Assembly (NCBI GenBank): GCA_020344955.1
Contig: CP070831.1
Coordinates: 2,050,456-2,088,333 of the forward strand
Origin: Promethearchaeota archaeon
GTDB lineage: Archaea; Asgardarchaeota; Lokiarchaeia; Sigyniarchaeales; SOKP01
DNA: 37,878 nucleotides
Direction of reading: 5' to 3'
Each line of letters begins with the position of its first letter. Position 1 is the first letter of the stretch. The translations under genes and the position numbers were made by a program. The notes below the pieces were generated by a model. The model did not search any database. It worked only from the letters and a program-made list of their open reading frames with translations, and was not told where the DNA came from. Below are positions 34,311 through 37,878 of this stretch, piece after piece.

Positions 34311-34796
34311 ATTACTGAAGATCATAAAGGAATTAAGGGAATTGTAATTTGTGAAGAGAGTGGACAATATCTTCTTGATCTTATTTTAGATACTAAGATC
34401 AATCCTGTTCTATTATCTTCTTTTGTAGGAGCCTTAGGATTGTTCGGAGAAAACTTAGGTCGAATCGAAGAAATAAATATTAAAGGACTTGACGTCGAAA
34501 TGATTATCGTATATAAGTACAATCTAATTTTCGTAGCAATTCTTGATAAAGGGTTTGTAAAACATGGTATTAGAGATGAAGCAGAGAAATCATTGGATAT
34601 GTTCTATTCATTATATCGTAATAAAATTAAGGAAAATTGTAACGAAGTTAGTCAATTTACTTCATTTAAAAACATATTATTTACTCAAATCGAAGAATAC
34701 TTTAATAGAATTAAAGATTCTAAGAAAGAACATATTGGTGACTTCGGCTTTTTTACTGATGCTATTAAAAAATTAAGAACTAATTCAACTCATTAA
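34311..34796 (+). CDS. Roadblock/LC7-like protein (ATT start proposed)
   Basis: About 161 residues. The part IVICEESGQYLLDLIL, then a helix LLSSFVGALGLFGENLG, then strands DVEMIIVYKYN and LIFVAILDK has the order of a Roadblock domain, a family expanded in Asgard archaea where it is linked with small GTPases. A helical C-terminal extension of about 75 residues is of unknown use. After the TAG at 34272-34274 the frame has no ATG, GTG or TTG until TTG at 34440, which would remove the first strand and helix. CAGGG at 34300-34304 lies six bases before the ATT at 34311. No GTPase gene is adjacent. Confidence 0.68.
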   Translation: MTEDHKGIKGIVICEESGQYLLDLILDTKINPVLLSSFVGALGLFGENLGRIEEINIKGLDVEMIIVYKYNLIFVAILDKGFVKHGIRDEAEKSLDMFYSLYRNKIKENCNEVSQFTSFKNILFTQIEEYFNRIKDSKKEHIGDFGFFTDAIKKLRTNSTH

Positions 34797-34880
34797 AATC
34801 CTTCAATTTTTTTAAATTTATGCTCTAATAATCTTCCAAATATCAAGAATCAGAGAATATTCTAAAATATTTCAATAAGA

Positions 34881-35033
34881 TTAGAGAGAAATTTCGATTT
34901 TGATATTTTCTATGTTTTCCGGCACTCCTTTTGTAGAGTTTAAAAAGCCCTGAATTATATTAGCAAGCATCTCTTGCATAAAATCCTTCAATGGGATCGT
35001 TTTTTCATTTACCGATAATATTGCTTTTATCAT
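34881..35033 (-). CDS. 50-aa small protein of unknown function
   Basis: MIKAILSVNEKTIPLKDFMQ begins a 50-residue protein with a strand (AILSV), a helix (KDFMQEMLANIIQGFLNS) and a final strand (IENIKIEISL). The regular pattern resembles small alpha/beta proteins often seen in archaea. It is convergent with the Roadblock-like gene and divergent from the PNPOx-like gene. No strong ribosome site is seen. It is kept because the composition is protein-like and no other gene overlaps it. Confidence 0.5.
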   Translation of the reverse strand: MIKAILSVNEKTIPLKDFMQEMLANIIQGFLNSTKGVPENIENIKIEISL

Positions 35034-35120
35034 AACTAGCTTAAAACTTACCTAAATATTAAAATTGTATCTTATGTTTTATAAAGATCAAAAACAGTAT
35101 TGAAAGAGGAATTTACCACA

Positions 35121-35576
35121 ATGAAAAATAATGTTACATTCTCAGAAGCCGAGAAGGAATTTATAACCAATTTACGTGTTGCTCGCATCTCAACAATTAG
35201 TCCAGAAGATAAATATCCACATATAGTACCAATTTGTTATATTTTCCATGATGGGATCTTTTACACATCCTTAGGAAAAAATAGTAGACGAATAAAGAAT
35301 CTTAGTAAAAGGAGTGAAGTTTCATTGTTAATTGATGAATATAAAGAAGAAAATAGAAATTGGATTGTCTTAAAAGGAGTTCTTGTAAAGGTTAAGGCAA
35401 TAGTACTAAATTATACAGATAATATTGAGCAATTCATGAAAGGATGGGGGAATCTTATTGAAAAATATCCCCAGTATAAAGCCTGGGCTCATAATGATTT
35501 AACACCTACAGATCCAGATAGACGTAGAATTATGCAACTATCTCCCATAGAGAAAATCTCATGGGGTTTTTCTTAA
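35121..35576 (+). CDS. pyridoxamine 5'-phosphate oxidase-like FMN/F420-binding protein
   Basis: About 151 residues from ATG 35121, nine bases after GAGGAA; TTG at 35100 would add seven. The split-barrel fold shows in FITNLRVARISTISPEDKYPHIVPICYIF, then DGIFYTSLGKNSRRIKNL and NWIVLKGVLVKV. Members bind FMN, F420 or heme; ARI-T and PHIVP are typical of the F420/FMN group, but the cofactor is not fixed by sequence alone. It is a single gene. The downstream element at 35590-35660 belongs to the opposite strand. Confidence 0.8.
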   Translation: MKNNVTFSEAEKEFITNLRVARISTISPEDKYPHIVPICYIFHDGIFYTSLGKNSRRIKNLSKRSEVSLLIDEYKEENRNWIVLKGVLVKVKAIVLNYTDNIEQFMKGWGNLIEKYPQYKAWAHNDLTPTDPDRRRIMQLSPIEKISWGFS

Positions 35577-35589
35577 GTATTAACAATTT

Positions 35590-35660
35590 ATACCAAAACC
35601 TTCGCAAGGTTGGTCATCCTGTCACTAATATTTTATAACAGGAATCACTCCATTCGGTAT
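35590..35660 (-). promoter_or_regulatory. candidate SECIS element with a complete eukaryote-like quartet
   Basis: The minus-strand RNA has outer stem AUACC/GGUAU (35656-35660 with 35590-35594), helix UCCUGU/ACAGGA (35638-35643 with 35617-35622) and a side hairpin AACCUU-GCG-AAGGUU (35597-35611). On the 5' side UGAU (35644-35647) and on the 3' side UGAC (35613-35616) directly flank the helix, giving U-C, G-A, A-G and U-U non-Watson-Crick layers as in the eukaryotic SECIS core. The helix can be extended by U-G, A-U and U-G, leaving AAAA in the apical loop, like the eukaryotic AAR motif. It lies about 50 bases downstream of the small gene with in-frame UGA. Same architecture and length as 13689-13759. 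Confidence 0.75.
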
Positions 35661-35712
35661 TTATTTTACAACATTAAATTTTGAAAAGTTCTAGGTGATT
35701 ATTGTTAGTCAA

Positions 35713-35871
35713 TTAACCAGGTCAAGTACCCGTACCAGCAGAAAGTACACTATATATTATAACTAATGTAATTATCGTTGCTATCACTGCTATAACCGTT
35801 GCTGCAATTAGATAAATTTTAATTTTTCTTTTTCTTAATTCCTTTAATTCAGTTTCGTTTAGAGATTCCAT
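35713..35871 (-). CDS. 52-aa single-span membrane selenoprotein with Sec near the C-terminus
   Basis: From ATG 35871: a charged head (MESLNETELKELRKRKIK), one membrane helix (about 19-44) and a short tail SAGTGT, then TGA (35722-35724), Pro, Gly and TAA. If the TGA ends translation the product has 49 residues; read as Sec it ends GTGTUPG. The SECIS-like element 50 bases downstream is the reason for reading it as Sec50. The positive charges before the helix place the tail outside the cytoplasm. The plan, one span and a Gly-rich tail with Sec within three residues of the end, resembles eukaryotic SelK and SelS (GGUGR, GGUG), but homology is not claimed. The function is unknown; the exposed selenol would be reactive. 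Confidence 0.65.
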
Positions 35872-35968
35872 TTTTCTTTCAAATGTCTATATGTTTTATT
35901 AATATGTTAAGATTCAAAAGAAATAAATAAAACTTTTGGTCAATTAAAAAAAGATTTGAAAAATAAGA

Positions 35969-36970
35969 TTAAGATTTTTTTCCTTCTTTATGCTTGAAAA
36001 TTGTATAGATTCCAACTAGGATTGTAAAAAATGCAAAAAATATCCATAACAATTGAACTTGAGAAATTATTTGCTGTAATATTAAAAGTGGAAAGTAAGG
36101 TAACCATAACTCTTGTCTAATTCTTAATATTTGAACTAGTAGTTTCATTAGAATAATAAATAAAGCAATTGTATCAACTCTTAGAATTTTAATTTTCTCC
36201 TTAATATAATCAACTCTATCGTATATTGAGCCTATAATGTAGATAAATAAGAGGAAATCAATGAAAAAGGAAAAAATATCATACCCAGAACTGTCATAGA
36301 ATATGAATTCTGCTAATAAATCAACTATAAGATAAAGTACATAAAATGATGTCAATAAGTTAAAAACAGAAATGTAAGCTGCTAACTTCTTTGTAAATAT
36401 TAATCTTGTCAACACGAATGCTAGTAATAGTAATCCAATCAAAAAAAGATTAAAAAAGACTCTTGTGATACTTGGAAATCCAAAAAACCTAACTATCAAT
36501 GATGTCAGCCACCAGTTCAATAGAAAAAATCCAACAAATTCAATTATCCTTGTAAATATTCTAGACTTCTTCTTTTCGTACAAGTAATTATCGATTTTAG
36601 TAGAAGTGTCCATACAAAATTTAAAAGCGAAAAATGCTGTAATTAAGACATTTGCCAAAAATGAGATTACAAAAAAGATATTAAAACCTATTATCCAACT
36701 GAAAATCCACATAACAGGCAACGTTAAAGCTGCTGCAATTATAATTATTATCCCAATTTTTTTAAAAGAACTAAAAAGTGAGATAATTAATAAAATAAAT
36801 GTAAAACCAGCTAAAATACCAAGAAAATAAAAAAAATATCCACTAAATGTGTAATATTTAAAGATATCAAACATAACTGTAAACATTAACCAGGAAATAA
36901 TGAACAGAATAACAATAATCAGTAAAAACGTCTTTTTCGACAAACTTTTTAAACCAGAAATAAACCTCAT
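35969..36970 (-). CDS. polytopic membrane protein of unknown function
   Basis: 333 residues with about nine or ten hydrophobic segments spread over the full length, few charged loops (DTSTKIDNYLYEKKKSR, YDRVDYIKEKIK) and a lysine-rich C-terminus. I recognise no family motif, transport signature or catalytic residue pattern. It is in the same direction as the small membrane selenoprotein gene, about 100 bases upstream of it, so the two might share a transcript; this is only positional. Confidence 0.6.
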   Translation of the reverse strand: MRFISGLKSLSKKTFLLIIVILFIISWLMFTVMFDIFKYYTFSGYFFYFLGILAGFTFILLIISLFSSFKKIGIIIIIAAALTLPVMWIFSWIIGFNIFFVISFLANVLITAFFAFKFCMDTSTKIDNYLYEKKKSRIFTRIIEFVGFFLLNWWLTSLIVRFFGFPSITRVFFNLFLIGLLLLAFVLTRLIFTKKLAAYISVFNLLTSFYVLYLIVDLLAEFIFYDSSGYDIFSFFIDFLLFIYIIGSIYDRVDYIKEKIKILRVDTIALFIILMKLLVQILRIRQELWLPYFPLLILQQIISQVQLLWIFFAFFTILVGIYTIFKHKEGKKS

Positions 36971-37173
36971 ATAAAATTCACGAAGATCTGTTTAATATAA
37001 ACCTTGGTAATATCCTATATATTTATTAATTTTTTTATATTAATTTCGAAAAATTCACGTTTTTGTATAAATATAATAAGAATCTTCGTTTATCAGTTTT
37101 TAAAATATTAAAAGAATGTTTATATCCATCAACAGATTCTAAAAATTAAAAAAATATTATAGAGAAACGAAAA

Positions 37174-37806
37174 ATGTCTGAGGAACAAAAAGTTAGAAAT
37201 CGTTGGATTGTTGTTATTGGTGCTATCATGATTCAATTGGCCTTAGGCACAATATATTCATGGGGAACACTTACTATCTTTGTTAGTCCCTATTTGAATG
37301 AAATAAGAGAAGTTACAGTCTATATTTTTGGAGTAGGATTATTATCTTTTGCCATTACGATGATTTTTGCTGGTAAATTACAACAAAAATATGGTCCAAG
37401 AAATATTGCAATTCTTGGAGGAATATTAATGGGTGGAGGAGTTATTCTCTCAGCATTTATGACAACTTTTATAGGATTATTAATTACGTATGGAATTATA
37501 TTTGGGATGGGGATAGGATTTGGGTATGTGTGTCCTATAGCGTCAGCAAGTAAATGGTTTCCGGATAAAAAAGGATTTATTAATGGAATTGCAGTTGCAG
37601 GATTTGGAGCTGGATCTTTTATATTTAATTATGTGATCAAAGCACTTGCAAATCCAGGAGGTTTGGAGACTGACCATCCTAATTTTCTTTCAGCAATATC
37701 ACCAAATATTCCTCTAATGTTTATCATACTTGGAATTATATATTTAGTCCTAATAATTGGAGGAGCAATGACATTAAGTAATCCAAAGCATCCAAAATTG
37801 TGGTAG
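37174..37806 (+). CDS. MFS transporter, OFA (oxalate/formate antiporter) type, N-terminal half only
   Basis: 210 residues with six membrane segments. RWIVVIGAIMIQLALGTIYSWG, GKLQQKYGPRNIAILGG (the A-loop) and GIGFGYVCPIASASKWFPDKKG are typical of the OFA branch of the major facilitator superfamily. Full members have about 400 residues and twelve helices; this one stops with TAG after helix 6, at the central loop (LSNPKHPKLW). The frame stays open after the TAG to the window edge but does not read like helix 7. It may be a half-transporter, a pseudogene or a broken copy at a sequence edge. ATG at 37174 lacks a strong ribosome site. Confidence 0.75.
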   Translation: MSEEQKVRNRWIVVIGAIMIQLALGTIYSWGTLTIFVSPYLNEIREVTVYIFGVGLLSFAITMIFAGKLQQKYGPRNIAILGGILMGGGVILSAFMTTFIGLLITYGIIFGMGIGFGYVCPIASASKWFPDKKGFINGIAVAGFGAGSFIFNYVIKALANPGGLETDHPNFLSAISPNIPLMFIILGIIYLVLIIGGAMTLSNPKHPKLW

Positions 37807-37817
37807 TTTTATAGTTT

Positions 37818-37831
37818 GTTTACGCGTAAAC
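37818..37831. repeat. 14-base perfect palindrome after the MFS stop
   Basis: GTTTACGCGTAAAC is identical to its reverse complement and stands twelve bases after the stop of the truncated MFS gene. The following 47 bases, ending in a GGT repeat, are much richer in G/C than the rest of the window and are not assigned. Confidence 0.4.
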
Positions 37832-37878
37832 TCAAGCCCAGAAATTCCACTTTTCTCAGATGGTGGTGGTGGAACCCA

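Noticed and set aside
1-37878. tRNA, rRNA, CRISPR array, insertion sequence
   Set aside because: I saw no T-arm/anticodon pattern, no spaced direct repeats and no transposase or paired terminal repeats.

Overview
The window is AT-rich archaeal DNA, most likely from an Asgard archaeon of the Lokiarchaeia type. This rests on archaeal Hdr/Mvh/Fwd redox modules, a Roadblock-like protein, GGTGA/GGAGG ribosome sites, and two genes with in-frame UGA codons, each followed by an RNA element resembling the eukaryotic selenocysteine insertion sequence (SECIS). From memory, published work on Lokiarchaeota described eukaryote-like SECIS elements and multi-Sec proteins. The species is inferred, not proven.

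Layout. 1-2489: a histidine kinase and a cut-off response regulator, divergent from a receiver-AsnC regulator. 2814-4250: an FrhB-type flavin/Fe-S protein fused to a TrmB-like DNA-binding domain. 4329-6643 (minus): a methylene-H4MPT dehydrogenase (MtdB type) with an extra N-terminal domain, coupled to a free-standing paralogue of that domain. 7433-13653: zinc ribbon, HdrD-like, tandem HdrA (1037 aa), MvhD, FrhB. 13760-15796 (minus): a second HdrA readable only if two UGA codons are decoded as Sec (residues 17 and 201). 16229-22078: FrhB, a winged-helix/HdrA/MvhD fusion, and small and large [NiFe]-hydrogenase subunits. 22175-28336: glutamate dehydrogenase, DsrE-like, zinc ribbon-SCP2, GDPD-like, DUF4184-like and VWA proteins. 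28362-33040 (minus): a zinc-ribbon membrane protein and a formylmethanofuran dehydrogenase block (FwdA, FwdD, FwdB, Fe-S protein) without FwdC. 33299 to the end: Mrp ATPase, Roadblock-like protein, PNPOx-like protein, a 52-aa single-span membrane protein with a predicted Sec three codons from its end, a polytopic membrane protein and half of an MFS transporter.

How it works together. The genes describe H2/ferredoxin/flavin electron flow (MvhAGD with HdrA, HdrD and FrhB) connected to C1 chemistry of the archaeal Wood-Ljungdahl branch (Fwd, MtdB). Two redox enzymes are fused to DNA-binding domains, so the same region may include redox-sensing regulators. Shared upstream motifs (GAATTTAAAC..TTTGAYAA and TGACAA..TTGTCA palindromes) precede the mtdB operon and the Sec-hdrA gene.

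Main novelty: two 71-nt cruciform RNA elements with the same architecture (13689-13759 and 35590-35660, both minus strand) lie just downstream of the two genes that have in-frame UGA codons. One copy carries a complete UGAU/UGAC quartet as in eukaryotic SECIS cores. A second systematic oddity is that four genes have no ATG, GTG or TTG compatible with a full domain and appear to start at ATA or ATT behind a good ribosome site.
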